In this document: positions 24,561 through 35,548 of the stretch, piece after piece | How positions within the stretch are numbered: the stretch's first letter is position 1 | Layout of the letters: each line of letters opens with the position of its first letter | Assembly: GCF_014805625.2 (NCBI RefSeq) | Contig: NW_023998426.1 | Coordinates: 2,647,263-2,711,262 of the forward strand | Length of the DNA stretch: 64,000 bases | From: Glossina fuscipes | Lineage: Eukaryota > Arthropoda > Insecta > Diptera > Glossinidae | Direction: 5' to 3' | Notes under the pieces: generated by a model | Databases searched by the model: none | The model's input: the letters and a program-made list of their open reading frames with translations, nothing else | Told to the model about the DNA's origin: nothing | Made by a program: the position numbers and the translations under genes

Positions 24561-27486
24561 GTATCACGTTTCAGAGTTCTTATTACGTACACCTATTCTT
24601 AGTCAAGATTCTAAATGAATTTAATCTTGTTCCTTCTTGTACGTGTGCGTACATTAATGTACAATGCTTTGGGGAAAAGGTATCGATCGAAAAAACTGTT
24701 TAAGGGATAAGAGTCATGTTTAAAAACGATTTCGTCTTCTATAACCGATATTTGCCTACTAGTTCATGCAAATGTTTAACAGAAGCATATAAAACTTTAG
24801 TATCAAGGGGGAGTGATCTATCGACGAACAGTTCATTAATGAAGTGAAAATATCGATTTATAGTCCATAGCAAATATTAGTCCTGATTAATCCTGAGAAC
24901 TCGGTAGTAGCTCATCATCAAACTAAGAAAAACTGCAGAGCAACACAGGACGCTGTTATCTACGTCTGCGGTAAGCAGAAAACTATGACTTACAAGCAAA
25001 AGCGGAAATTGATTCAAATTTCTTTATGAGCGCTCTTCACTTATTAGTTTGAGTTGATTTCGCATAAAACGAGTGTAAGCTTTTCGTTGTCTCTGACGTC
25101 GCAACTAAACGGTACCCGGCTAGTAGCGTTATCTTCGACCTCGGAATTCCACTTCAACAAAATAATACGACCCAGCCTTCATGTCATGCCATCCTTTCTG
25201 ACTAAGCTGAGATATATATAAAACTGTTGGTCCTTTTTTGATCAACAATTCGATAGCAACTCTGCAACAAATCTTTTTATGTCTCTCTCGCAAATTTAAG
25301 AACGGGCAAAAAAACTCTTCATACGATCGTCTCTCAATTCCAAGCGGGGACATGAAGTACAATGGGATACCTAGGTATTGTAGAAGCAAATTACGGAGCT
25401 TGATCATGGAGCGGTTTCAAACCTCAAGAACACAAAAAGAAAGAAAATGTGATTAAACATCACGACGTAAACCTCAAAAGAAGGAAATAAATATTTGTAT
25501 CTTCCTTGAGAGACGTTCTAACAAACGCATCAGTAACAGAAGTGATAGTAAGAGTTAGTACTGGATATAAGGCAAATCACTCATCATCATATCAGTGTCA
25601 GTAGCAGCAGAAACATGCAATACAGTTGGAAGCAGTAACAGTAAGACTTCTCATTGTTATCCGCTTTGCCGCTTTACACTTAATAATATTTCTACTACAA
25701 ACAGCAGAAGCCCTTGCCCTTATATTAAATAGAAATTAAAGAAGCAGGCTTTTAATCTTGAAGTCGCCTTTAAAGCCTCTTACTCCCTTTTTATTAATGG
25801 ACATGGAAATTAGTGTTTAATTGGCCATTACTTTTAACTGTGCCATAGACGTTCCTTTTTAATGTAAGAAGTTCAAAGATGAACGCTAAGCTGGTATATG
25901 GGAAAGAATTTTTTTTATTAAATTTTTTATTTGTTTACAATCGCAGAACGAACTTCTTTCTATTAAAAGTTATTCTAGCATATTCTGCGAACTTATGATA
26001 GATATAGATGATGATCGTCAGAGCTACTAGAATTATGAGTTTTCCTAGACACTAAGATGATTTCGCCTGGAATTTGGAAAGTACTAAAAGCTAAACACAA
26101 CTATGTTTATGCATTTATTTAGTGATGATGGTAAAGCTAAAATCAATATATATGTCCACTCACGCACACACAAAAACACACACATATTTACTCAAACGCA
26201 CTTATGCACAACAATCAAATGAAAAATGAATTTATTTGATTATACACAATATATAAGTAAAAGGAAAAAAATTTTTAAATTTAAAAAAATATATTTCATA
26301 TATAAATGAATATATGTGTTTCTTATATATATATATATATATATGTATATGCGTTTATGCTTAAGGCTAAACTACTTTTAATTTTATTTGTTTATTCTCA
26401 TATTTTAAATTTTTTTTCTCGTTTTTTAATTTTTTTTTTTTTAATCTGTTATAATACCACACGCAGGCACTAACAGATACACAATCATACGGACACACTC
26501 CCGTATATAACACTTCATTCGGTATTCAACGTTCAACGTTAGCATATGCCAAAGGATAAGTTATTTGTAATTAAAAAATGACTTTGTTGTTTTAATTTGT
26601 TTATTGTTATGCTTTCCTATATATACATATATATATATATATATATACAAATATATACAAATGTGTGAATGCATGTAATTAATCATTATTATTATTATTA
26701 TTTTTATTATATATTATTAATGATTAAAATGCAAGCAATTGTGCAACACAAAAAAAAAAAAAACGCTTGTTTTCTCACTAAGAGGCCACAAAATGATTAC
26801 AAAACAACAACGACAGCCATGTTTGCATACACACTCGCACAGATATGACAAAATTATAATAATAATAACAAAAAAACCAAAAAAAAAAAAAAAACGAAAT
26901 AAACAAAACGGAGAGTAAAAAAATTGACGCGAAAAAATAAAAAAAAAAATTCATCAATTTGAAGATGGTTATTATGCAAATTTATGCAATTACATGAAGT
27001 GCACGATACAATTTATTATTTTTATGTTCCGCACCCGGAGGAAAGGGTCAAAATAATAATAATATTATTCCGGTTGTCATAATCAATGTATCAGCAATAT
27101 CAGATGAACAAATGACAAGGAAAATTGTACATAAAGTGGCCATTTTTCACTCACATAACTTCGGGCGTCCCTTCATCACTCTATATATTTGCACCAGAAT
27201 TTTCGAAATCGTAACAACTGAAACTATATAGCTATGCATTTTGTGGATTTTCTTACCTTCTCTACTGTGAAGACTGGTTGCATTTCTCATCGACACATAG
27301 ACAAATCATTGAGAAGCGCGACTATGTGTTCTGGCCTTCAAGTCAGGTTCAATCCTCAAAGCGGTAGATCATCCTTTAATTCAATTTGTTATGTAATCGT
27401 AGCTACAGTGTGTGCTCGGTGCATAAATGCATAATGCTTAACGATCGAACACCAGGCTAAGGCTAATTACATTCAATGTTCCCTGA
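24561..27486. other. AT-rich non-coding with microsatellites
   Basis: No recognised gene. A 92-codon minus frame (25407-25129) reads cleanly with mixed composition (IERRSYEEFFCPF, GWHDMKAGSYYFVEVEF) but matches nothing I know. From 26150 to 27000 there are (CA)n, (TA)n (26333-26344, 26619-26647), (ATT)n (26683-26715) and several poly-A runs. Confidence 0.45.
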
Positions 27487-27900
27487 TCATGTTTTTCTTG
27501 CCATCATTGAAATGCACGTAGAGAGAGCGGTCATCTGCATGAAAACAACTCTACGTGAGAGGATCTTATTAACAACACCCAATTTTGAATTTCTGTTAAA
27601 ATCACCTTGAATCGTCAAATCAACTGAAGATGGCAAACAAGTGTCTCTTTTTCGAGTAAAGAAGAGAACTTTTGTCTTATCTGCGTTTAATTTAACTATC
27701 CATTTCCTTATATTATTTGATAACACACTAATCGCAATTTACAATTTATTAAGGATTTCATAGTCAAGTTCTCGCGAGAAATAAATACCGATATCATCGG
27801 CGAATAAAGTAACTTGACAATCATTAACTTTTGGAAGTCCATAAGAGAGAATTGAGAGCACATACCTGCAGAACACCTGCAGGAATAGATAGTGAATAAT
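27487..27900 (-). pseudogene. Non-LTR retrotransposon reverse-transcriptase fragment
   Basis: Minus-strand reading from about 27890 gives IPAGVLQVCALNSL (decayed PAGVPQGS..SPLL motif). Next come YGLPKVNDCQVTLFADDIGI, containing the catalytic F-A-D-D box (about 27805-27780), and IRKWIVKLNADKTKVLFFTR, the conserved NxxKT motif downstream of the box. A frameshift separates the first two motifs and stops break the rest. The wording is that of Jockey-superfamily elements. Neither the endonuclease nor the ends are present, so this is a fragment of one RT domain. Confidence 0.75.
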
Positions 27901-28009
27901 AAACTTGATCTAAAAGCGAAACGTAGGAATGTCTTTCTCTACAAAATGCCGTTTCCACGTAAAAAAACCTAACCCGGTGAATTTCTTAGCCTCATTTGTA
28001 GCCTAACAG

Positions 28010-28262
28010 GCTAGTCATAGAATTGTGATTACAAAGTTATTATTTGCAACTTTGAATCTCAGTATGTGAGAGATCTCTTGGTGGTCGCTAAAGAATGAGT
28101 CCTTAGCCGGTAAAGGTATAACACTTGTCGATCGGCCACACATCCGCGAGTCTGCGTCCAATACCTCTCTACTCCTTCTCTCTTTCGTTCACTTCTTTGT
28201 AACCGTCACCGTATCACACCAACTGCGGAGATCCCCTGAGTGGTCAATATTAAAAGAAAATA
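28010..28262 (+). mobile_element. SINE-B, longest plus-strand copy
   Basis: The head has a tRNA-like look (TAGCCTAACAGGCTAGTC, then a B-box-like CAACTTTGAATCTCAGT). Next are GTGGTCGCTAAAGAATGAG, a pyrimidine-rich part, CACTTCTTTGTAACCGTCAC, and the family end ATCCCCTGAGTGGTC with ATATTAAAAGAAAATAAA. A second copy with a similar head (GGTTCGCTTCTCAGTGCGG on the reverse strand) lies at 39831-40050. About 250 bp is a normal SINE size. No flanking duplication was confirmed. Confidence 0.55.
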
Positions 28263-28547
28263 AATATATATACAAATAATTGCCTTGGATTTCATTTCTT
28301 TAGCAGAAATTTCATAAATGCTTCCTTTAAATACGAACTAAACGACTCGGAAAACAATTCAAAAAAGTATTGCAAAGCCAATAGAATTCAGTGTACAAAG
28401 TATGCGGAATTGTTAATTAAAAGAAATAGTGAATTATCAGCGCTGGATCTAGTCCTTCACTTTTACGAGGTTGATGAAGATATAGGCCCTTGGTCTTTCA
28501 GAAAATTTTCATTTGAAGCTTCACTTGATTGCAAACAATTTGTTTAA
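28254..28547 (+). other. Unassigned 97-codon open frame without early ATG
   Basis: This frame is open from the stop at 28251 to the stop at 28545-28547. It has unusually protein-like composition for this window: FKYELNDSENNSKKY, CTKYAELLIKRNSELSALDL and VLHFYEVDEDIGPWSFRKF, balanced in acidic, basic and hydrophobic residues. There is no recognised domain. It begins right after the SINE-B tail, so it could be an exon or a piece of an unidentified transposon protein. Confidence 0.25.
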
Positions 28548-29290
28548 AATAACAATTTACAAAAGAAAGCCAGAAATACCAGGAATGCAGAAAGATAATC
28601 TTAGGACATTGGTTAAGCCAGAAACTCGTGCACAATAACAGACAGAATTAATATTGCCTCTCCAGAGCGAGCCACGGGCTAATTGACTTTATACTTCAGA
28701 TACAGGTTGAATGACAAATGCGTGGCAAACCTTACTTTCTCAAATTTTCCTAAGGAAAAACTTGTCAAATTTTCAATTACCTAAAATTGCATTACCGTGA
28801 ACTGCGTCTTCAATACGTTAATATTCACGGTTCCACTCTTATTCCAGAGCCGTAATTTTTTGAGAGTCACTTTAATGCGTTGCCATTCCGACGACGAAAC
28901 TAAACTTCAAACTTTTTGTGGCACGTAACATACTGAAGTTTCTACTGTATTTACCAGATTGTCCAAGAAACTGTCCAATTTGGCTTCATTCTCGGGGAAA
29001 ATTAATTGAGCATTAACTCTTTTGCTCATAAAACACTCTGCTTGGGTAGGCACTGTGCGTACTTTTTCGCTTGAGACACACGTTCGCGTGCAAGCACACA
29101 TGAGATAAGCACAACTATTCATTGCTTATGCTCAAATTTCAATCTGCTGAAGTGATTGCAAGCACTTTCGTCCCTCAAAATACATTCGTCTTAGTCGTGC
29201 TTACGATTTCTTAAAGAGGTCGCGTAGACAGTTTGATCTATTCTCACACAACTAAACGCTTGTACAAGCCGTGACTTTGGCCAAAGTTAG
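28548..29290. other. Non-coding, nothing recognised
   Basis: Short frames only. The minus frame at 28907-29122 shows no domain. Confidence 0.35.
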
Positions 29291-29730
29291 GGCACGCCTT
29301 GGTAATTTGGGGACTTAGCTACCGATGCTTCCTATTAATAGAATTGAATCGGTGCAAAAAAAGCTGCTAATCTTTGCATGGCACTGTTTAGAGTGGGAGT
29401 CCTCCATCCTTATAAACATCGGTAGATTAAAATTAATCGAGGCTCCCACTTTAGAGAAAAGACGTAAATGTCTAGATGTTTTATTTATGGTTAAGCCGAT
29501 AAGCGGTAATAAATGCTCTACTTGATTGTACATAATATCTATTTTAATATCCATAGGAGGTGTACTAGGCATTATTTGCCCATTAGGTTGTCACAGTGCC
29601 GTACTAACTATGAGTTTGACAAACCTTTTCTTATGCATTGTCAGACATACAATGAGTGCTATCACTGGCTTGATGCGGCCACAGAGTCGTATATATTATT
29701 AAAAAATGCTGTTTGCAACATTGACTAACG
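29291..29730 (+). pseudogene. Non-LTR retrotransposon ORF2 C-terminal fragment
   Basis: Plus-strand reading gives ARLGNLGT, then INRIESVQKKLLIFAWHCL, APTLEKRRKCLDVLFMVKPI, and after a +1 shift (about 29515) IVHNIYFNIHRR, LPIRLSQCRTNYEFDKPF and MHCQTYNECYHWLD, ending at the TAA at 29726-29728. These match in order the C-terminal domain that follows RT in Jockey-superfamily ORF2 proteins (IERIQRKFLR..LPW, LERRRK..., FxxLPxxRTNYG.xxPI, NxxxxxFD). It lies 1.4 kb from the RT fragment at 27487-27900 but on the opposite strand, so the two need not be one element. Confidence 0.75.
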
Positions 29731-30557
29731 AAACGTTCTGTTTTTACGACGCGCTGTCTTGTATAAGCGGCTAAATAAATACATGTTTGTTACCTTGTGC
29801 ATCTTCGAAGTTATACGTGCTGAATAACGTTTATCTACCTGACTACACCGACTTATAGTTTAGCAATATAAGTAATAAGCAACATAGCACTCATAACCCT
29901 ATGGCTAAAAGGTAACATATCGTCCCCCATACTATGACTTTCTTGAATAATGTTTTTCATGCGATAGGGTTTTTGACAATCATGAGTCATCTTAAGTCTT
30001 ATACAACATTTTTAGAGATTCGATAAACAAAAGTCCGTTTAAAGCACAAAGCTTAGATCAAGCTTTGTGTTCCACTAATCTTTTCACCATAACGGGCGAC
30101 TTGTACTCGGGAGCATTGACAAAAAGGAAACCTAGTGGCGCCCAAATACACTCAAGTACACTCAAATTTCGTTCTGTATATTTGTCGAGTGCCATAGCTA
30201 GCAAAAAGCAACTACGGAATAGAAAAATCTTTTTGTAACGAATTGAAAACATTACAAACGCACACGTGTAACACAAGGATGTATTTGTTACTTTAGGCAA
30301 ATTCTTGATAACACCATTTTTTTGTTTTTTTTAAATTTCCGATTAACGGAAGTCAATACTTTAATCCTAGGTAGCTAAGTAACTAAACTTTAAGCAATGT
30401 TCATCTGTAACTAACTAATCATTCGACTAATAGACTATGAAGTAAAAACAAATATGTTTTTAGCATTTCCTTTGTGTATCCCAAGCAAATTTGCATAACT
30501 AAGAAGAAGTATTATAATATTTCAATTAAAAGATAGGAAAGAATATGGTAAAAATTA
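29731..30557. other. Non-coding, nothing recognised
   Basis: An 80-codon minus frame (30300-30058) ends in FVNAPEYKSPVMVKRLVEHK. It has plausible composition but no recognised match. Confidence 0.35.
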
Positions 30558-31000
30558 TCATTTGCATTCTTGGCGGATGTTAAAAGTGTGCTCTGTACAG
30601 TCGCGTACGTATTTTATCATTCTGCATCTCTTACATGAACAGAAAGTACGATTTCTGCGTTTATTCGCCGCATCTTTGGTCATGTCTTCTCCGGACTTTT
30701 CAATAATCAAAATATCTTCAATGTTTATTCTGATGGAACCTCTTAAACTAGCCGTATTATAAAGTTCTCCCAACCAGGGCTTTACAAGGCTATCAGCCAA
30801 TATAAATGTAAGGACTCTTCGCGCTAGGCACTGACGTATTTTATTTGATATATAAATAAAATATGCATTTATTAAGCTTAAGTTCAGAACATCGTAGAAT
30901 AAGCAAAGTGGCCACACGCAGATCTTATAAGCAGTAACCCTGAACATAACTAGTCCACAGTATCCACTGCTCCTTTGATGCTTGGTTTGTAACAATGGAT
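30558..31000 (-). pseudogene. piggyBac-like transposase, C-terminal fragment
   Basis: A minus frame of 145 codons (30995-30558) holds WPLCLFYDVLNLSLINAYFI, the post-catalytic piggyBac motif. It is followed by RRVLTFILADSLVKPWLGEL and a terminal cysteine-rich tail, RTFCSCKRCRMIKYVRDCTE, like the zinc-binding CRD that ends piggyBac proteins. Immediately upstream in another frame is KGAVDTVD, the conserved (K)GGVDxxD block carrying the last catalytic Asp, so one frameshift separates it from the rest. The N-terminal and central domains are absent above 31000. It differs in wording from the copy at 10800-12148, so it is a separate family or lineage. Confidence 0.8.
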
Positions 31001-32700
31001 TATCTCAGACTTATTTGTCGTAGGGTTGACGTAGGGTTATAACAAATATTTAGGATAGTAATAAAATGCAGGATACATAGAGTGACCGATTATAGGATTG
31101 TTGTATACGATAACTACACATTTGACTGTTGGACGACGATTACAACAAATATTGGAAAGTAACAGGCGTAGATTCGTGCTTACCGCCTGCCGATAACACA
31201 TTTTATGAAGTTATGAAGAGTGTCACGGCAACGGAAAACCTTTAATTCGCAAAACTTGCAGGGGCCGTTAGGCTGTAAGGCGAATGCTTAGCTATCTGGG
31301 GTTAAAGACTTTAATGGATATTAGTAATAAATTTTCTGACAATGTCAGCTATACGGCGCTATTTATCAATATTTACTCACTTAAATATTTATGTTTAGAT
31401 TAACTTTTACAGCCTTTCCGAAAAACCTTGCAGCGTGATCGTCTGATGGATGGTTTATAGAATTTATCCAAGATTATAAAAATGGTTTTAAATTTTCAAA
31501 TTAAGCCACCGTCTACAATAGGTCTTAATTAGAAGGAGGAATGCCAGCAGATAAATCGAAGGTAAAGACACATTCCGATTTTTTGCTGCCGACGTTTCCT
31601 GAAGCGTGTTTCGAAATACGAGCTCAAGAACAATTATGGCGAAAGCCGCCATAAAATCCCCTTCCACATATTGTAAGCGTTTTTCATTTAATAATTGGCT
31701 CAAGTGCAGTCTTGTAATAGAGTTACTAATCAATGATTTTGTTAGTTAACAACTGCTCATAACACAACACACTCAGTTAAATTTCGTTATTAAATGTTGT
31801 TTAGCTGTTCGACTGACTAGAATCATTGCTTTTTCGCCTTTCAATATTGTATCGTGTTTTCTTTTCCTTTTTCATCGCTCTTAGCGATTTAGCAGCTCTT
31901 CGTTCGAACTAAGCAGGAAACGTAGCACAACCTGGTGGTATTAAGTGCTTTAATTTCGCGATCTAATATTATGGTAGTAACTTTACTTTTACTCTTGAGA
32001 AATCTTTGATAGATAACAATTAGAGTCCGTTAATTATGTTGACTGTCCCATGTTAAGTGGAAATTGATAGTGAAAGTTTAAATAGGTACTGAACGCGATC
32101 CATAACTTATTCGCTCAAAACAGAAAAAACAGTAGTTTGGATATATATACCAGACAAAGCATAAAAACATCGTAGATCAGTAAAGAGTTGTACACAAAAG
32201 GGATACGTAAGCACGCCGTCAGTCCGAAAGCCGTATACCAGTTTCCGTCGCTTACATTAGATTAAAATTATCGTACAAATAATGGCTTCGGCTTAAATAT
32301 TATTAAACGGTAGGCTTAAAACTACGTTAATTATCAGGTTTAGTTCGTCTTACAGTAGCCATCAATCAGATAACAAAACGAGCTAAATTAACCAAAATTG
32401 AAATGAAGTATAAAAGAGTAATAAATGAGAATAAATAAATACATTTTAGGGAAATAATAATTATAAGAGAACTAACTACCAAGTATGTAAATATGAAACC
32501 GTAGTTTATTCGTAGATGGCCGAAGTTATTCTTTTTTTGTAGCTTGTTCTTCTGGCAACGATAAGCAGTCGTGATACCAACATATACCACAAAAAAAAAA
32601 AAAATAATTTTTTTAATATAAAGAGCATTCGCCAAAAGCGCTTTTTGTTTGCCCGAACGTCGTGGCTTTAGTGAAGTTAAAAAGCGGATTTGTTTAGGAT
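31001..32700. other. Non-coding, nothing recognised
   Basis: An 81-codon minus frame (31733-31488) and short frames only. A phrase GGCAACGATAAGCAGTCGTG (32555-32574) resembles ACAGCGACAAGCAGTCACAA at 47424-47443 upstream of another mariner remnant, so the mariner below may extend left to about 32540. Confidence 0.35.
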
Positions 32701-33115
32701 ATGCCAACTGCAAAAATGCACATGTATTATCCACTGCGAGAGGTTGGTGCACTGTTTAAGCCTTGTGAAATGATTAATATCAAAGTTTGCAAGCAAGAAT
32801 TGATCGATTTGAACCGTTCGCTGTTCAAACAAGGAACGAAATACCGAAAAGGCCAGCACGCCATCCATATGGCAAAAATGGGTTCACGCCAGGTTGGAAA
32901 CACGAAATTGATTCATACTAGTCGATGTGGCTCACTCAACAAACTCGAGTCTTTTCAACTGGCATTTGTTTGTATCGATGGTACACGCACTTGCTCGATC
33001 ACTGGTTTGCCTCAAGAAAGCAGCAGCTTCTTTCTTTTATTGGGCGGCGGGACTAATGTAGCGCTAGTCAAGGGCAACACTTCGAATGAAATATTTTTTA
33101 CCATTTTCATATTTA
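32701..33115 (+). mobile_element. Mariner remnant, C-terminal half
   Basis: Plus-strand reading gives EVGALFKPCEMINIKVCKQE then LIDLNRSLFKQGTKYRKGQH, the stretch just before the second catalytic Asp in mariner. A different frame near 32985-33085 gives DHWFASRKQQLLSF..GRRD and ASQGQHFE, the conserved C-terminus (WFASKD..FF..GI; VASDGxYFE). The catalytic Asp blocks themselves are lost. The QELIDLNRSL wording is shared with the copy at 47300-48045, indicating the same lineage. Confidence 0.7.
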
Positions 33116-33764
33116 CATAGCTGATACTAAATGTATGAAACAAACAAATAGGATAAAACTGCTAAGTGTTGCATATAAATATCGTACAACATTTGACAAA
33201 TAAAAAGAGAGAGCTATTATGCATCTTAATGGCCGTCTTTCAGTAGGTATGAGTGGAAACATAAATTGAGAAAATCATGAAAGCGGTGTTCGAAATACGT
33301 CATATACGTGTCTGAAATGCAGGGCTCGAAAGCTCAGGCGATCGAAAGCTAACAACGAGTTTTAACATTATTTGAAATCCCAGAAGGGTGTTGCCCAACA
33401 TTTATTCAAAAAGTGGGGAAATCTATATGCGTTAAAATATCAAATTATTCATTTTGTTTAATTGCATTTATTTGCTTTTCACATTTCTATTTATATTATA
33501 TATCTTTTTATACTTTTCTGTTCTTTTTTTATTTATTTTGGTAAGTTGATGCGCAATGCAGTTGTCATTCTGGATGAAGCCTTCTCTCCGGACGCAATAT
33601 AAATATAACAATTTTCATATATTAATGTTATTGTGCATATCTCTTCTTTTTGATATATTCATTTTTTTTTTTTTTATTTTTTTTTTTTTTTTGGTTTATA
33701 TAGTGTCGGATGGAGAGGGGGGAAAGAGCTGTTATATATTAACTGAAATAAACCTCCCCACAAA

Positions 33765-33799
<35 letters not shown>

Positions 33800-34589
33800 C
33801 AAGGGAGAGACACACATCCAAGCAAACAATCAAATATGCACATTGACAGTTATCATATATTGCGGTAATCCAGTCATCAAAATACCAAAAGTCTACTTCG
33901 TATAAGTATTGTATTTATGTACGATTTTTAAATGTTACATAGTACATGCACTCTATGCATGTTCATGTGCTTCGCATACAGAAATACAAACACAAACATA
34001 AAGCCACTTTATCCATATGAAAGAGTAACAGCCCTTAGTCAACATGGCTGATGTTGGGATCCATCAGTGGTATTACGGCATATTTATTGTGACATTTATG
34101 ACTATTGGTTCACCAAAAAGCATCAAAACAAAAAAAATTATTTTATGCTTTCGCATCCATGTGCACAGATATATATTTACAAATATATGTAATTGTATGC
34201 ATGAATGTTAAAAACAAAAAACACAAGACAACGGAATTGCAACCTCGTCAAACACATATAGTGTATAATATTTTATTTTAATTTAATTTTTTATCACTCT
34301 GCACCGATCGCCATTATATTTGAAGTTAAATGCAAAAGTAAATCCTTTTCAGAGAGATATCGTGGACGCACGGCGTATGCACAACATTTTTCATCCAACA
34401 ACAAATGCACCAAACATTTTACTTTTTTATACTTTTCATGGAAAGTATATTAAGTTTATCAGAAGCTCACAACGCCTACAACTATGCAATAACGTAGTCT
34501 TTTTTTTTTGTATTGAAATTAGAATTATGAACAATGTCACAATGACTACGATTCTTAGAAATCACATGGATGGACAAAGATTTAAGTTT
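33116..34589. repeat. Simple-repeat-rich non-coding DNA
   Basis: Poly-T at 33661-33692, (CA)n at 33765-33799, and many ATATGTA/ACATACA words. The frames here (33556-33846, 34320-34622) read through the tracts and are not genes. Confidence 0.55.
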
Positions 34590-34735
34590 CTTTTTTTTTT
34601 TTTTTTTTTGGCTATAATATGACTAATCACTCAGGGAATGTCCCCTGTTCGTATAACGCGGTGACGGTCAGAAAGAAATGCAAAAAAGCAGAGAGGCTGG
34701 GAGATGGCGGCAGTCATTAGTACCATTAACAAGGA
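34590..34735 (-). mobile_element. SINE-B copy, A-tail end
   Basis: On the reverse strand the copy has GCATTTCTTTCTGACCGTCA, CCGCGTTATACGAACAGGGG, CATTCCCTGAGTGATTAGTC, then ATATTATAGCC and a 20-base A tail (complement of T 34590-34609). This is the clearest 3' end of the family. The head appears missing: a (GTCY)n-type repeat starts directly on its other side. Confidence 0.6.
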
Positions 34736-34980
34736 CTCAAAAATTGTATCTCGATCAGTCACTCAGATCATCCATTTGTCCATCTGTCCGTTTGCTGAAA
34801 TCAAATTGGCTAGGAGAGCAAAATTGTGCGTCGAACAGCAAACACGATCTCAAATTTTTTTCGTTTGGTTGCCTTCAAATTTTAACTGAAGTTCAAATCG
34901 ATGCTTACGTTCGTTTATATCTAGCAATGAAAATGACTTATTTAGCTGTTGGACGTGCTTGTGTAAAAATGAAAATATAA
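34736..34980 (+). repeat. (GTCY)n-family dispersed repeat
   Basis: CTCGATCAGTCACTCAGATC, then ATTTGTCCATCTGTCCGTTT, CTCAAATTTTTTTCGTTTGG, then ATTTAGCTGTTGG near the end follow the family order. It abuts a SINE-B on the left and a SINE-A on the right. Confidence 0.45.
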
Positions 34981-35150
34981 CCGCCAGAGTGGTCGAGTAT
35001 GCAAAGTGTCTCAACTAACAACTCAATGGTCGTGGGTTCAAATCTGAAATCTCGGTAGAATTTCTTTTTAGATCCTGGTGTTTTAAGACGTTAGTCTGAG
35101 TCTTGAGTGTTGCTTCTCTTAATTTTTATTTTTAAATGGCATAACAAAAA
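34981..35150 (+). mobile_element. SINE-A copy 2
   Basis: This is the best-preserved tRNA-like head of the family. It reads CCGCCAGAGTGGTCGAGTAT (A box TGGTCGAGTatgcAAG), CTCAACTAACAACTCAATGG, and an intact B box GGGTTCAAATCT (35035-35046). It continues with CGGTAGAATTTCTTTTTAG, ATCCTGGTGTTTTAAGACG and a T/A-rich end. The body after the head aligns with the reverse copy at 60282-60449 (GATGCTAGTGCTTTAAGACT). Flanking duplication not found. Confidence 0.75.
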
Positions 35151-35548
35151 TAACTTAACATTGAAAGTAACTAACAATGAAATCATGTAAATAATTTGAA
35201 GTTAGAGGCGCTGTCGTCGTAGAATGAAAACTATTTATTCCGAATTGAAAGAAAGAAGTTCAGAAATGTTAATGCATTGACGACTTAGGTAGAGAAGTGA
35301 TCAGAGTACAAGCAAAAGGGCAGCAATTATTATGATTGCTGTTATTCTTGATATGTTTTATACGTGAAGAACAAAGTGGGGCATTAAGCCGACCTTTGTT
35401 GAATTGAAAATTCTCGTATTCGTAAAATAATCGTAATCGGTTGAACTATGCAAAGAGAAAAGAAAGAAAACAAAAAAAGAAAAGTGGATTTATTTGGAGA
35501 ATTCCAATCGCAAAAAATGATAAGTAGATCCGGCTTTGCAATCTATAG
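35151..35548. other. Non-coding, nothing recognised
   Basis: AT-rich, purine-rich near 35455-35485. No features seen. Confidence 0.35.

Noticed and set aside
30562..30762. 66-codon plus frame
   Set aside because: Antisense shadow of the piggyBac-like C-terminus.
33556..33846. 96-codon frame ending in poly-TH
   Set aside because: Reads through poly-T and (CA)n tracts.
34981..35060. tRNA-Ser/Leu gene
   Set aside because: A and B boxes are present but arms do not pair as a tRNA, and two other copies share a non-tRNA body and a tail: it is a SINE head.
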